A DNA stretch of 39,795 bases, from positions 143,676 to 183,470 of the forward strand of contig QIAB01000036.1 in the NCBI GenBank assembly GCA_003225455.1, given 5' to 3'. The notes beneath the pieces are model-generated. The model was not told the DNA's origin, searched no databases, and saw nothing but the letters and a program-made list of their open reading frames with translations. The stretch is from Acidobacteriota bacterium. Lineage in GTDB: Bacteria; Acidobacteriota; Terriglobia; Terriglobales; Acidobacteriaceae. Of the stretch, positions 16,791 through 25,495 are shown in pieces. How positions within the stretch are numbered: the first letter of the stretch is position 1; every line of letters starts with the position of its first letter. The position numbers and the translations under genes are program-made.

Positions 16791-17476
16791 TGCGCCTGGC
16801 CTCCGGCGCTGGCTTCGAATGCGCCGTTGCGAATCTCACTTCCAGCCCGCAAACTTTGCAGCCATTGGGCAAGCAGTTGGTTCATCTTCAATTGAGTGAG
16901 CAGCTCTTTAATCTTGGGGGTCACTTCGCTCAAGGAAACATCTTGCGAACCTGACTGGCGAAGTTGAGGAAGAAGCTCTTGGTTGTAGTAACCCTCGATG
17001 CTCTTAGCATCCACACTCACTGTCGGACGCAGCCTGTTTTCTACCAATCGCATCAGATCAAGATCTGTTTGGATGCGGTTCTCCAGAGCGGCCTCCGTGA
17101 GGCCACATCGATTCAGCAGGGTCTGCCACGTTCCTTCTGCATACGAATCGGGGTATTGCTTCTGAATTTCCGCAACTCGCTTCTTGACTTCCTCGGGACT
17201 AGCGTGCTGCAAATTGGCGCTGCGAATCTGCTCGCGCAGCAACTCCTGATCAATCAGCCGATCAAGCGCAGCTTTGCGATCCGCTACGGTCAGAGCGCTC
17301 AAGGAACGGCCATTGGCGCAAGCTTCGTAGTTAATCTCATCCTCCCAGTCGCTCTGCAGAATAATGTGGCCGTTCACAGTAGCGACAATGCGATCCAAAA
17401 CGTCGGCTGCCTGCGCTGGCAACCTGAACGCCGCCACTGCAAGAATGAAGACCGGAATGAATAGTCTTTTAAACAT
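16787..17476 (-). CDS. SurA-like periplasmic chaperone without PPIase domain
   Basis: A 229-residue exported protein. Residues 1-23 are a signal peptide (FIPVFILAVAAFRLPAQA). The rest resembles the SurA/PpiD N-terminal domain: LDRIVATVNGHIILQSDWE is the standard opening, then ALDRLIDQELLREQI and a helical bundle with VKKRVAEIQKQYP. The final third (ISEVTPKIKELL-like helices, QLLAQWLQSLRAG) corresponds to the C-terminal helix that packs on the N-domain. No parvulin PPIase module is present, whereas SurA normally has one or two and is over 400 residues. The gene overlaps its upstream neighbour by one base and tamB by four, so translation is coupled. It is best read as a dedicated holdase for client barrels of this system; the role is inferred. 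Confidence 0.8.
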   Translation of the reverse strand: MFKRLFIPVFILAVAAFRLPAQAADVLDRIVATVNGHIILQSDWEDEINYEACANGRSLSALTVADRKAALDRLIDQELLREQIRSANLQHASPEEVKKRVAEIQKQYPDSYAEGTWQTLLNRCGLTEAALENRIQTDLDLMRLVENRLRPTVSVDAKSIEGYYNQELLPQLRQSGSQDVSLSEVTPKIKELLTQLKMNQLLAQWLQSLRAGSEIRNGAFEASAGGQAQ

Positions 17477-20400
17477 CAGAATGTCTGCCCAATACTAAAG
17501 AAAACGTTGAAATGGCTTGCGTGCTGCGGAACAAAAGTCTGAGCTTTCGTGACCGGGTTCGTTTGAAAGCTGGGAAACGCGGGTGGGTTGAGATTGTATC
17601 CGAAATCGAAACGCACCGGACCAACTGGCGTTTTATAGCGTACCCCCACTCCGATGGCATGAGAAATATAGCTGAAGTCGCATTGCGATGCAGTGCTTTG
17701 CTGCAAACAGGCTTGTGCGTTTTTCTGCTTCCAGCGCAGTAAATTGTGCAACATGTCATGACCGTCGGTAAAAACGTTTCCGGCATCGTGAAAAATCGCG
17801 AAGCTCAGGTTTTCCTGAAAGAACGGCAATGTCGGTGGCGGCATCCGAAGCTCCAAATTATTGAGAAAGAGCGCGCTGCCACCCAACGGGTATCCAGAGG
17901 TCAGGTCGCGCGGGCCCGCCTGATTCAAGCCGAAGCCACGATGCGAGTTCCCGCCGCCGGAGAAAAAACGCTCCGGTAGTGGAATCAATCGCGGAGCGGG
18001 CGGGCACTTGACTGTGGCGCTGCTTACGCATGTTCGCTGTGGCACATGAATATAGGTATTACCATAGACATCTTCAATACCGATACGAGTCGAACGGGCG
18101 AAAACATATTTCCTCTCCTGGGGCCGGTTTTTCCCAAACGCATGATAAGTAGAATTCTGAAGCAGCAGCCGGCTGAAATCCGCCTCTGACCCAAAATGGC
18201 TGTCGGCAACGCCACCATCGATTGTCGTGTAGTTGCCCTTGGTGGTTTCCAGGTCACTATCCCGCTTATTTCGGATATAGCTGAGGCCTGGCATGCCCAC
18301 GCGCGTCGGCTGGGAAAGAAGCGGAATGAGATTGCTTTTAATAGCAACATTCGTCGCCAGAACACGTCGAAAAGTCATCCGATAATCGATCACGCTGGAT
18401 TTGCTGATTCTCTGCTCCGCCTGTACCGAGCCTTCCAGCCGCTCGGAAGTAAAGGTCGAGACATCAACCGTATTGTCATAAAAAGTGGTAAAGGTAAGCC
18501 GCCAATCCGGGTTGTTGAACCAGCGCGGCGCTTCATAGCTCAGCAGTCCACGTTGCTGCAACCGCCCGGCATTCGCTTTGAAGGTGATGGTATGGTTGCG
18601 GCCGCGAAAATTAAGCCGGGTTACGGAGAAAGATACGCGCGGGCTAACGCCCGTTTGTCCTAGCGGCTGATTTTTCCCGACTGCGGGCTGGGTTTGAAAC
18701 TCCAGTCCTATACCATAGTTGAACGTATAGCGCTTGGCTTCCTGCACGTCAACGAGGACGTTCTTTTCCCGCTCGTTACCTTCTGGATTCTGGATGGCGG
18801 TATCTACCTGGCTAAAGATGCCCAGATCATAAAGATTCTTCTGCGTGTTCAGCATATCAATCTGGCTCAGCGGGTCGCCTGCCTTCACTGCAATCTCGCG
18901 CTGCACGACAAAAGGGCGTGTGTAATTGAGTCCCGATACAAAGACCTGATCCACAAAAACCCGCTTGCCCTCATGAATAGTAAAAGTCACGTCAATGTGA
19001 TTAGCATCGCTGGCTGGCTGGGTGGAGGCCTCGAATGAGGCATCAGGAAATCCATGATTAAAGTAATAGTTCAAAATGATTTCACGATCTTCGGCAATTC
19101 TGGTTTGAGAGAATCCCTGGCCCGGAGATGTGTTCAGCGCAGGCATTGCATCTTCGAGCGTCGTCGTATTGCCCACTATATTTAGTGCTCCTACTAAGGT
19201 TTGGGGCCCTTCATCAATCTGTAACTTAACCACAAGCTCATTCTTTCTGCCTTCGTAGTCATCAATGACTGTCGGCGTAATCTTTACCTGGCTAAAGCCG
19301 TTGTAGCGATATGGATTCTCCTCGAGAAAGCGGATGTCTGAATTCAGCAATCCTTGACTGTAACGTCCGTGCGTCAGGAATCTTCCGGCAGGCTGCACCT
19401 GCATACGTGAACGGAGTTGATCATCGGAGAATACCTTGTTGCCGGTGATCTCGACCTTCAATAGCTTGTGTCGCGGGCCGGGATCGACGATGTAGATCAC
19501 CCGCAGCTGCTTCTCATTCGGATCCGAGCGTTTCTGAAGTGTTACTTTCGCATCGAAGTAGCCTCGTGTCTGCATGAAGTTCAATAGATTGCGGCGACCT
19601 TCATTGAGAAGGTCGTCGTCGAGCGCATTCTCCTCGTAAACGGGAACATTCCTTTTGAGCAAGCTGCGGCTGATCTTGAATCCCTCCGTCACAATCTCGA
19701 CTCGCGGTCCCGGATTGATGTCGAATACGTAATCAACAGCATTCGCTTCCGGACGATAGGACTTGCTGAACAGTGCCACCTGAGCCAGCAAGCGATTCTG
19801 CTTCTGATAGCGTTTGCGCAATCTATCGAGCGCGTTAGTTATCCGCTGTGCGGTAACGGAATCACCAGGATGAATTTTGCCGATGTCCTCAATCTGCCCA
19901 ATTGAGTAACCTGGACTGCCGTTCGCCGCGATGGTACCGACCTGTGCCTGCCGCCCAGGGCTGATGCGCAAATTGATATCTACCTGCTGAGTCTGGGGAT
20001 GCTTTAACTCTTCTTCATTGATAGTTGATTGGTAATATCCGTTCTCTTGCATGAGCTGATAGATTTTCTGCACCGCGCGACTGACCTTGTCACGCGTGAA
20101 CAGCTCACCGAGCTGCAGCTTCGCAGCATTCGCCACCTGGTTGGCGGCGGGATGTGCCGGGGTTCCTTCGACATTAATCTGCCCGACAAAATAATTCGAG
20201 GCGGTTACGAAATGCAGGAGAACATTGCCTTCCGTGTTGCGCTCGGCCTCGACACGAAGATCGCCAAACCGGCCGGTATCGTGAAGCGCCAAAATGCTGT
20301 CACGGATGCGGTCGCGATCAAGCGGCTGCCCTGCTTTTTGCGGAATTAACTCCAGCAACTTCGCCCACTCGCTCTTAGGAATCTCAGGAAAATCTATGCT

Positions 20401-20676
20401 CTGCACAGTACGTCCGAGATAGGCGGTCATTCCCCCCCAAACAGACGCGGGAGGGGCTTGGCTCTGGGGTGGGTTTTCTTGAGGCGGCGCAATTCCCGGC
20501 TCTGCCGTTTGTTCCGCTGAGGGAGACTGTGCCGCCACGGCTGCAGCCGTGAGCGCCAGCGCGACAAGAGTTGTGCGCACTGCTCCCCTCAAAAGCAAAC
20601 TGTTTCCCCAACGCGGATATAGGCGCTCAACTGGTTCGATGAACCCATAGCCAGGCAATGTTGTATTCAGTTTCAA
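17476..20676 (-). CDS. BamA/TamA-family outer-membrane assembly protein with about seven POTRA repeats
   Basis: A 1066-residue Omp85 protein. It has a signal-like hydrophobic stretch at residues 28-50 (TTLVALALTAAAVAAQ), a proline-rich linker, then about seven POTRA-like repeats between residues 90 and 650, each ending in a form of the strand-P/E-G pattern (LRISPG, FDINPG, YIVDPG, LQIDEG, FTIHEG). The C-terminal barrel includes the loop 6 motif as SHRGFGLNQ and a near-terminal VRFDFGYNLN strand, and ends in Phe, the usual BAM recognition signal. BamA normally has five POTRAs and TamA three. Start is a TTG at 20676, directly after an in-frame stop, so the N-terminus is uncertain. It heads the operon with the SurA-like and TamB genes. 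It could be the sole BamA or a TamA-like second copy. Confidence 0.9.
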   Translation of the reverse strand: MKLNTTLPGYGFIEPVERLYPRWGNSLLLRGAVRTTLVALALTAAAVAAQSPSAEQTAEPGIAPPQENPPQSQAPPASVWGGMTAYLGRTVQSIDFPEIPKSEWAKLLELIPQKAGQPLDRDRIRDSILALHDTGRFGDLRVEAERNTEGNVLLHFVTASNYFVGQINVEGTPAHPAANQVANAAKLQLGELFTRDKVSRAVQKIYQLMQENGYYQSTINEEELKHPQTQQVDINLRISPGRQAQVGTIAANGSPGYSIGQIEDIGKIHPGDSVTAQRITNALDRLRKRYQKQNRLLAQVALFSKSYRPEANAVDYVFDINPGPRVEIVTEGFKISRSLLKRNVPVYEENALDDDLLNEGRRNLLNFMQTRGYFDAKVTLQKRSDPNEKQLRVIYIVDPGPRHKLLKVEITGNKVFSDDQLRSRMQVQPAGRFLTHGRYSQGLLNSDIRFLEENPYRYNGFSQVKITPTVIDDYEGRKNELVVKLQIDEGPQTLVGALNIVGNTTTLEDAMPALNTSPGQGFSQTRIAEDREIILNYYFNHGFPDASFEASTQPASDANHIDVTFTIHEGKRVFVDQVFVSGLNYTRPFVVQREIAVKAGDPLSQIDMLNTQKNLYDLGIFSQVDTAIQNPEGNEREKNVLVDVQEAKRYTFNYGIGLEFQTQPAVGKNQPLGQTGVSPRVSFSVTRLNFRGRNHTITFKANAGRLQQRGLLSYEAPRWFNNPDWRLTFTTFYDNTVDVSTFTSERLEGSVQAEQRISKSSVIDYRMTFRRVLATNVAIKSNLIPLLSQPTRVGMPGLSYIRNKRDSDLETTKGNYTTIDGGVADSHFGSEADFSRLLLQNSTYHAFGKNRPQERKYVFARSTRIGIEDVYGNTYIHVPQRTCVSSATVKCPPAPRLIPLPERFFSGGGNSHRGFGLNQAGPRDLTSGYPLGGSALFLNNLELRMPPPTLPFFQENLSFAIFHDAGNVFTDGHDMLHNLLRWKQKNAQACLQQSTASQCDFSYISHAIGVGVRYKTPVGPVRFDFGYNLNPPAFPSFQTNPVTKAQTFVPQHASHFNVFFSIGQTF

Positions 20677-20689
20677 GCAGACCGGAACC

Positions 20690-20695
20690 TATAAT
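20690..20695 (+). promoter_or_regulatory. Possible -10 box (TATAAT) of the ThiF-like gene
   Basis: A perfect TATAAT lies 23 bases before ATG 20719 in the 42-base divergent gap between the BamA-like and ThiF-like genes. No good -35 is seen at the usual distance. Confidence 0.4.
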
Positions 20696-20718
20696 AAAGG
20701 TTCGTAAGGCTGGGACTG

Positions 20719-21728
20719 ATGACCTCTTTGGAACTTGAGGAGCGATATTCGCGGCAGGTGCTGTTCCCGGGAATCGGCGTTGAAGGGCAGCGCAAGCTTG
20801 CCAACGCGCGCATCGCCATTGTGGGATGTGGCGCAACCGGCTCAGCGCTCGCTTCCCTGCTGGCCAGGTCCGGTGTGGGTACGATTCGCATCATCGATCG
20901 CGATTACGTCGAGCCCAGCAACTTGCAGCGGCAATCGCTTTTCGATGAGAGCGACGCGGCGGAATCCCTCCCTAAAGCAATTGCTGCGGTTCGGAAAATT
21001 GCCGCTTTCAATTCGCAGATCGTGCTGGAACCGCATGTTGCCGACCTGATTCCAGCAAATATTGACTCGCTGCTGGCAGGAATTGACCTGATCCTCGACG
21101 GAACCGACAATTTCGAAACCCGTTACCTGATCAATGATTATGCGGTGAAATTTTCGCTGCCGTGGATATACAGCGCCGCTGTGGGCAGCTATTGCGCGAC
21201 CTTGAATGTGCTGCCAGGCAGAACCGCTTGTTTGGCGTGTCTTTTTCCGGAGGCGCCGGGCGGAGCGTTGGACACCTGCGAAACAGCCGGTATTTTGAAT
21301 TCCGCTGTAAATCTTGCCGCTTCCCTGGCTGCGACTGAAGCGCTCAAATTGCTGACTGGCGCAAGCGATCATCTGCGGCGGACATTGCTTTCGTTTGATC
21401 TTTGGCGAAACCAACGCGCCGAGATCGTGGCCGACCATCCTCGCCCCGGCTGCCGCGCATGCGGCGCCCGCAACTTCATTCATCTCGCAGGCGAAGGACG
21501 GCCGCATATCACGCTCTGCGGCCGAAACTCAGTGCAAATCCACGAACGGCATCGTCCGCTGAATCTTGCTCAAATGACCGAGCGCCTGAAGCCGCACGGC
21601 ACCGTGCGCCACAACGATTTCGTGTTGAAATTTTGGCAAGTCTGTTTCCCGACGGCAGGGCGATCATCAAGGGAACCACGGATATGGCCGTGGCTCGCGG
21701 CCTCTACGCCCGTTACGTAGGAAGTTAG
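20719..21728 (+). CDS. ThiF/MoeB/HesA-type E1-like adenylyltransferase, C-terminal frameshift
   Basis: An E1-like enzyme that adenylates the C-terminus of a small ubiquitin-like sulfur carrier (ThiS, MoaD or a relative). Seen are RYSRQVLFPGIGVEGQRKL, the nucleotide-binding IVGCGATGSALA, IDRDYVEPSNLQRQSLF, DGTDNFETRYLIND, paired zinc cysteines CLAC and CRAC, and TCETAGIL with the likely catalytic Cys. The open frame ends at 21720 with an unrelated tail (VCFPTAGRSSREP). The normal ending (LFPDGRAIIKGTTD, then VARGLYARYVGS) is present in another frame and stops at 21728, so a frameshift or small deletion lies near 21630-21645 (TTGAAATTTTGGCAAG). No carrier protein gene is adjacent, so ThiF, MoeB and HesA cannot be told apart. 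Confidence 0.82.
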
Positions 21729-21786
21729 ATAAAGCATCCCTCGGTCCCGTCATCGAATCTTAATTATCGTCCTGTGGAGGACTCCT

Positions 21787-22497
21787 ATGCATCGAGTGCT
21801 GATTGCATTATCTGTTCTAGCGCTGTGCGGATTCGCTACTGCTCAGGTCACGGTCATCTCCGGTTACGCCAGCAATTGGGCGCCGGGCTACAGCGTCTAT
21901 CAGACACCTGGAGCATATGCTGCTCCGTTTGTGCCGCTGGTGACCACTCCTTCGGTATCGATTGAAACTGGGATGCCGACGCGGATTGGCGCAAGCAACG
22001 CCACAACCGGCAACGTCGCCGGCGCCACTAACTCCACGCCGGGCTACAGCATCTATCAGACGCCCGGAGCATATGCTGCTCCGTTCGTGCCGCTGGTCAC
22101 AACTCCTTCGGTATCGATTGAAACTGGGATGCCGACGCAGATTGGCGCAAGCAACGCCACAACCGGTAACGTCGCCGGCGCCACTAATTCCACCATCTCC
22201 CTTGTTGCACCCAACATTGTTGCACCGAACATGTCAGCGTCACCGGTCGTGCGGGCTGCCCCGGGAACGGAACTTGGACAACAAAACGGAGCCGGCACTC
22301 AGAGCGTAACTCCGCCAACAAACGATCGCCTCGAACTAGGAGCCGCATCGTTCCAAGCAAGCCGGGGCGCCGCTCAGTTGATCGCTTCTCGCCAACAACA
22401 GAAGCCGGCGCGAACCATCACAAACGACGATATCGATCGCTTGAACCAGCAGAACGGAACAGTTCAATTCAAAGGTAAAACCGAAAAGATCGAATAG
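21787..22497 (+). CDS. Secreted protein with two 52-residue tandem repeats, unknown function
   Basis: A 236-residue exported protein. ATG 21787 follows GGAGG at good spacing. Residues 1-20 form a signal peptide (VLIALSVLALCGFATAQ). Two tandem 52-residue units follow (residues 33-84 and 85-136), each with PGYS-V/I-YQTPGAYAAPFVP, VSIETGMPT and IGASNATTGNVAGATNST. The rest is low in charge until a basic/acidic C-terminal part with ARTITNDDIDRLNQQNG, a motif seen at the end of other short acidobacterial exported proteins in my recollection. There is no Cys for lipidation, no sortase signal and no barrel. It is probably periplasmic or extracellular. I do not recognise the family. Confidence 0.65.
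   Translation: MHRVLIALSVLALCGFATAQVTVISGYASNWAPGYSVYQTPGAYAAPFVPLVTTPSVSIETGMPTRIGASNATTGNVAGATNSTPGYSIYQTPGAYAAPFVPLVTTPSVSIETGMPTQIGASNATTGNVAGATNSTISLVAPNIVAPNMSASPVVRAAPGTELGQQNGAGTQSVTPPTNDRLELGAASFQASRGAAQLIASRQQQKPARTITNDDIDRLNQQNGTVQFKGKTEKIE
21883..22194 (+). repeat. Two tandem 156-bp coding repeats
   Basis: Units 21883-22038 and 22039-22194 agree at 146 of 156 positions by direct comparison. Eight of the ten differences are silent and two change a residue (Val/Ile and Arg/Gln). The unit is exactly 52 codons, so copy number could change without breaking the frame. Confidence 0.9.
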
Positions 22498-22499
22498 CG

Positions 22500-23795
22500 T
22501 TACCGCTGGACGAGGTTCTTCAGCGCCTCGAAAAAACCCGGATACGAAATTACGGCTGCATCAGCGCGGCCGATTTTCGTTGTGCCTTCCGCGCGCAGCG
22601 CCGCCACCGCGAATGCCATCGCAATTCGGTGATCCCCGAATGAATCGATCTCCGCTCCGTGCAGTTCCTGGCTGCCAGGAATTCTCAGCCCGTCGTCAAG
22701 CTCCTCCACCCGCGCCCCCATGGCGCGCAAATTCGTAGCTAGGGAAACAATTCGGTCCGACTCCTTGACGCGCAACTCGCGCGCATCACGGATTTCGATT
22801 CCCTTTGCCGTGTACGGCGCAATTGCAGCCAGTACAGGGATTTCATCGATTAGTACGGCGGTATCGGCTCCGGAAATCGTCGCCCCTGTCAGATGTCCCC
22901 CGCTAACCTGTACGGTGCCACGAAGCTCCCCATGTTGCTCTTCCAACTGCGTGACCGAAATTCCAACTCCCATCGCAAGGAGAATATCCAGCAGCCGCGC
23001 CCGCGTGGGATTGAGAAGCACATCGTTGATTACAAGCTGAGATTCCGGGAAGAGCGCCGCCGCGCCAAGAAAGAATGCCGCGCTGGAAATGTCACCAGGA
23101 ATCGCTGCTTCAATCGCGCGCAGATTCTGGCCGCCAGCGATGCGGCTTTCATTCCCAGTGTGCTTGACCTCCGCCCCGAATGCCGCTAGCGCCTGCTCGC
23201 CGTGGTCGCGGGTGCGAATCGGCTCAGAAACAATCGTCTCTCCCCCAGCAAACAGCCCGGCAAACAAAATGGCGGACTTGACCTGGGCGCTGGCCACCGG
23301 CATTTTGTAATTGATGGCCTGCAGCCGGCCTCCCACGATTTTCAACGGCGGCCACCCGCCATCGCCCGCTTCAAACTTTGCTCCCATCGCGCTGAGCGGA
23401 GTAATAACTCGCGCCATGGGCCGTCTTGAAAGCGATTCATCGCCGATCAACTCGCTGGTAAACTCCTGCCCGGCGAGAATGCCACTCAACATGCGCATGG
23501 TCGAACCGGAGTTGCCACAATCGAGAGCCGCCGCAGGCGCGGACAAGCGCGGCCCGGCCCCGTGGATCGTAACTTTCGACCCATCTCGTTCCCACTTCAC
23601 GCCAAGCGTTCGCAGACAAGCAAGCGTGCTGGCACAGTCTGCGCCGGCGGAAAAATTCTCCAGCCGGGTCGTTCCCTCCGCGATCGCTCCCAGCATGGCA
23701 TAACGATGCGAAATGGACTTGTCTCCGGGAAGACTCAACTGCCCAGCGACATTCCGGCCAGGGCGAACCACCACACAAGAAGATGTTTCTTTCAT
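22500..23795 (-). CDS. aroA: 3-phosphoshikimate 1-carboxyvinyltransferase (EPSP synthase)
   Basis: A 431-residue EPSP synthase, the sixth step of the shikimate pathway, joining shikimate 3-phosphate and phosphoenolpyruvate. Motifs seen are LPGDKSISHRYAMLGAIAEG (substrate-binding Lys, Ser and Arg), LDCGNSGSTMRMLSG, DESLSRRPMARV, ASAQVKSAILFAGL, ADTAVLIDEIPVLA, ARELRVKESDRI and DSFGDHRIAMAFAVAAL. Start is ATG 23795 (MKETSSCVVVRPG). The frame is open to 24047, but that extension is read from palindromic repeats and is not part of the enzyme; ATG 23831 is a second option. No clear ribosome binding site precedes either. The gene ends two bases after the convergent repeat protein gene. Confidence 0.95.
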   Translation of the reverse strand: MKETSSCVVVRPGRNVAGQLSLPGDKSISHRYAMLGAIAEGTTRLENFSAGADCASTLACLRTLGVKWERDGSKVTIHGAGPRLSAPAAALDCGNSGSTMRMLSGILAGQEFTSELIGDESLSRRPMARVITPLSAMGAKFEAGDGGWPPLKIVGGRLQAINYKMPVASAQVKSAILFAGLFAGGETIVSEPIRTRDHGEQALAAFGAEVKHTGNESRIAGGQNLRAIEAAIPGDISSAAFFLGAAALFPESQLVINDVLLNPTRARLLDILLAMGVGISVTQLEEQHGELRGTVQVSGGHLTGATISGADTAVLIDEIPVLAAIAPYTAKGIEIRDARELRVKESDRIVSLATNLRAMGARVEELDDGLRIPGSQELHGAEIDSFGDHRIAMAFAVAALRAEGTTKIGRADAAVISYPGFFEALKNLVQR

Positions 23796-23859
23796 GAGAC
23801 GACTGTCGATTGTAAGGGCAGGTGACTTCATCCGGCCATACCCGCCCTGGGCTCGATGT

Positions 23860-24022
23860 CGGTGTGGGGACGGGCGTCTCGCCGTCCAAGCCGAGTATCG
23901 CTCGGGCGGACCCTTCGACACCTTCAGGTCAGGCTCTCGCCCACGAAAATTCCATCGATGTAGGCGCGAGCGTCCCGCTCGTGCGATGTGCGATGTAGGC
24001 GCGAGCGTCTCGCTCGTGCTCG
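23860..24022. repeat. Dispersed palindromic repeats upstream of aroA
   Basis: A GACGGGCGTCTCGCCGTC hairpin (about 23870) is followed by a GGACCCTTCGACACCTTCAG segment that resembles the reverse complement of 31245-31275. Then come two copies, 35 bases apart (23957 and 23992), of a 28-base unit starting GATGTAGGCGCGAGCG, each folding as CGAGCG-TCT/TCC-CGCTCG. The units differ at one base. The aroA leader or its spacer is therefore repeat DNA. Confidence 0.75.
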
Positions 24023-24213
24023 TTTGAAAGGGCATGGCTTCAGGCAATACCGCTGACGAAACTTGGTCACGCCTTCCCGCTGGCCTTCGCGATCATCTGG
24101 TCGAACGAATGCGTGATCGCAGCATCAGCCGCGCCGATACTTGGCTAAAGGGAGTTCCTCCACGGCTAGACGACTTTCAAAACTGTTGACGTCGCATCAT
24201 TTTCAGCAGCCTG

Positions 24214-24621
24214 CTAGACGAGCGCCTGCGCCTCGGCAGTCGCTTCCTTCAGAATCTCCGGCGGAACTTCCTTGATTGCGACTTGAAATTCAAACATAGG
24301 GGTCTCGCTGCCACGCCCCCAACGATTCACTTCCCAGTGCGCACGAATGTGCTTGATGTCGGGGTGTGCGGTGAGATCCAGCAGCAGAGGATGCGTTCCG
24401 CGATAAAACTTCTGAGGAAACAGTGCCAGCGGCTTGGGTCCAAAGGTTGCGCCATCCGCAGAACCGTAAATGGATACGTCCAGCGCTTCCTGCTCAACGA
24501 TGTTGGTGATCTCCAGAGCGAGAAGAAAAACTCGATTGCTCGCGCCGCCCACTTCGACGGGAGCTCCGTCCCCTTTGGCATTAACTACGGTTTTTTGCGG
24601 AACAAGAAACGTATCCAGCAT
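24214..24621 (-). CDS. Conserved hypothetical protein, beta-rich, cytoplasmic
   Basis: A 135-residue protein with no signal peptide or membrane segment. It begins MLDTFLVPQKTVVNAKGDG and has alternating hydrophobic strands (RVFLLALEITNIVE, LDVSIYGSADGATF, IKHIRAHWEVNRWG, MFEFQVAIKEVP), which suggests a beta-sandwich. A short helix with EILKEATAEAQALV ends the protein. I do not recognise the family. It lies 28 bases after the alpha/beta hydrolase gene on the same strand, so the two may be cotranscribed. No strong ribosome binding site is visible. Coding is supported by the regular fold pattern and by the close packing with its neighbour. Confidence 0.6.
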   Translation of the reverse strand: MLDTFLVPQKTVVNAKGDGAPVEVGGASNRVFLLALEITNIVEQEALDVSIYGSADGATFGPKPLALFPQKFYRGTHPLLLDLTAHPDIKHIRAHWEVNRWGRGSETPMFEFQVAIKEVPPEILKEATAEAQALV

Positions 24622-24649
24622 GACGAGAGAATTGTAGCAAAGAACGCAT

Positions 24650-25444
24650 TCACGCCCCCGAGTCCAGGAATTGCCGCAGTATCTTGCCGACTTCCCCCGA
24701 TTGCTCCCAGGGCGAGAAATGGCCGGCTCGCGGTACGACCTTCATCTCGCTCCCCGCGATGTTTCTGTGCATCAGCTCCGTCTCTGGAGGCCCGGTCAAA
24801 ATGTCTTCGTCGCCGGTGACTAGGAGCGTCGGCACGTTGATCGTTCTGAGGATCGGCACAGAATCCGGCCGCTCTGCCATGCCGCGCTGCACTTGCGCAA
24901 CGTCTTCAGGAGACATCTTCCGCATCATGGCCAGCGCCCCGTCGACCAGATCTGGACGAGTCTCTCGCGTCGTCTTTCCTAGCAAGCGCGGAATCATGCT
25001 CTCGAAGAAAGGTTCCGCGTCGCGCTTGAGCACATCAGTGGCTGCCTGCAAACGATTCGCTTTAGCCTCAGGAGTATCAGCCTGAGCCTTGGTATTGCAC
25101 AACACGACCGCAGCTACCCGGCTGCGATAGCGACGCCAGAATTCAAAGAAGATGTACCCGCCAATGGAAACTCCAACAATCGGAGCACGCCCGACCTCGG
25201 CATGATCGAGAATTCGCGCAAGATCCTCAGCATGCTTTTCCATTCGCGCCGGACCTTCGCCCACGCCCGATTCCCCATGACCGCGCAAGTCAGGAAGAAT
25301 CAGGCGATAACGGGAGATCAACTTCTGTGCGGCGGGATGCCAGAACTCGTGATTGGCGGGAAAAGGATGAAGCAGAACGACCGGAGCGCCGCTCCCCAAA
25401 ACTTCATAGAAAATTTCTGCGTCGCCGCTGGTGATCCGCTCCAT
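24650..25444 (-). CDS. Alpha/beta hydrolase
   Basis: A 264-residue cytoplasmic alpha/beta hydrolase. The oxyanion region is VVLLHPFPANHEFWHP, the strand-turn is LILPDLRGHGESG, and the nucleophile elbow is GVSIGGYIFFEFW with Ser as nucleophile. The acid is in LLVTGDEDILTGPPE, and the His is in PRAGHFSPWEQSGEV. The lid region between the core strands contains DAEPFFESMIPRLLGKTTRETRP. Related enzymes include 3-oxoadipate enol-lactonases and other esterases; no pathway gene is nearby, so the substrate is open. The only close neighbour on the strand is the hypothetical gene at 24214-24621. Confidence 0.88.
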   Translation of the reverse strand: MERITSGDAEIFYEVLGSGAPVVLLHPFPANHEFWHPAAQKLISRYRLILPDLRGHGESGVGEGPARMEKHAEDLARILDHAEVGRAPIVGVSIGGYIFFEFWRRYRSRVAAVVLCNTKAQADTPEAKANRLQAATDVLKRDAEPFFESMIPRLLGKTTRETRPDLVDGALAMMRKMSPEDVAQVQRGMAERPDSVPILRTINVPTLLVTGDEDILTGPPETELMHRNIAGSEMKVVPRAGHFSPWEQSGEVGKILRQFLDSGA

Positions 25445-25495
25445 GCCCTAGAAGATATGTTCAAAAGTCGCGAGGGAAAAGCTTGCCTTGGAAGT

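Noticed and set aside
20842-21507. 221-codon minus-strand open frame opposite the ThiF-like gene
   Set aside because: It is antisense to conserved E1 motifs and shows no domain of its own.
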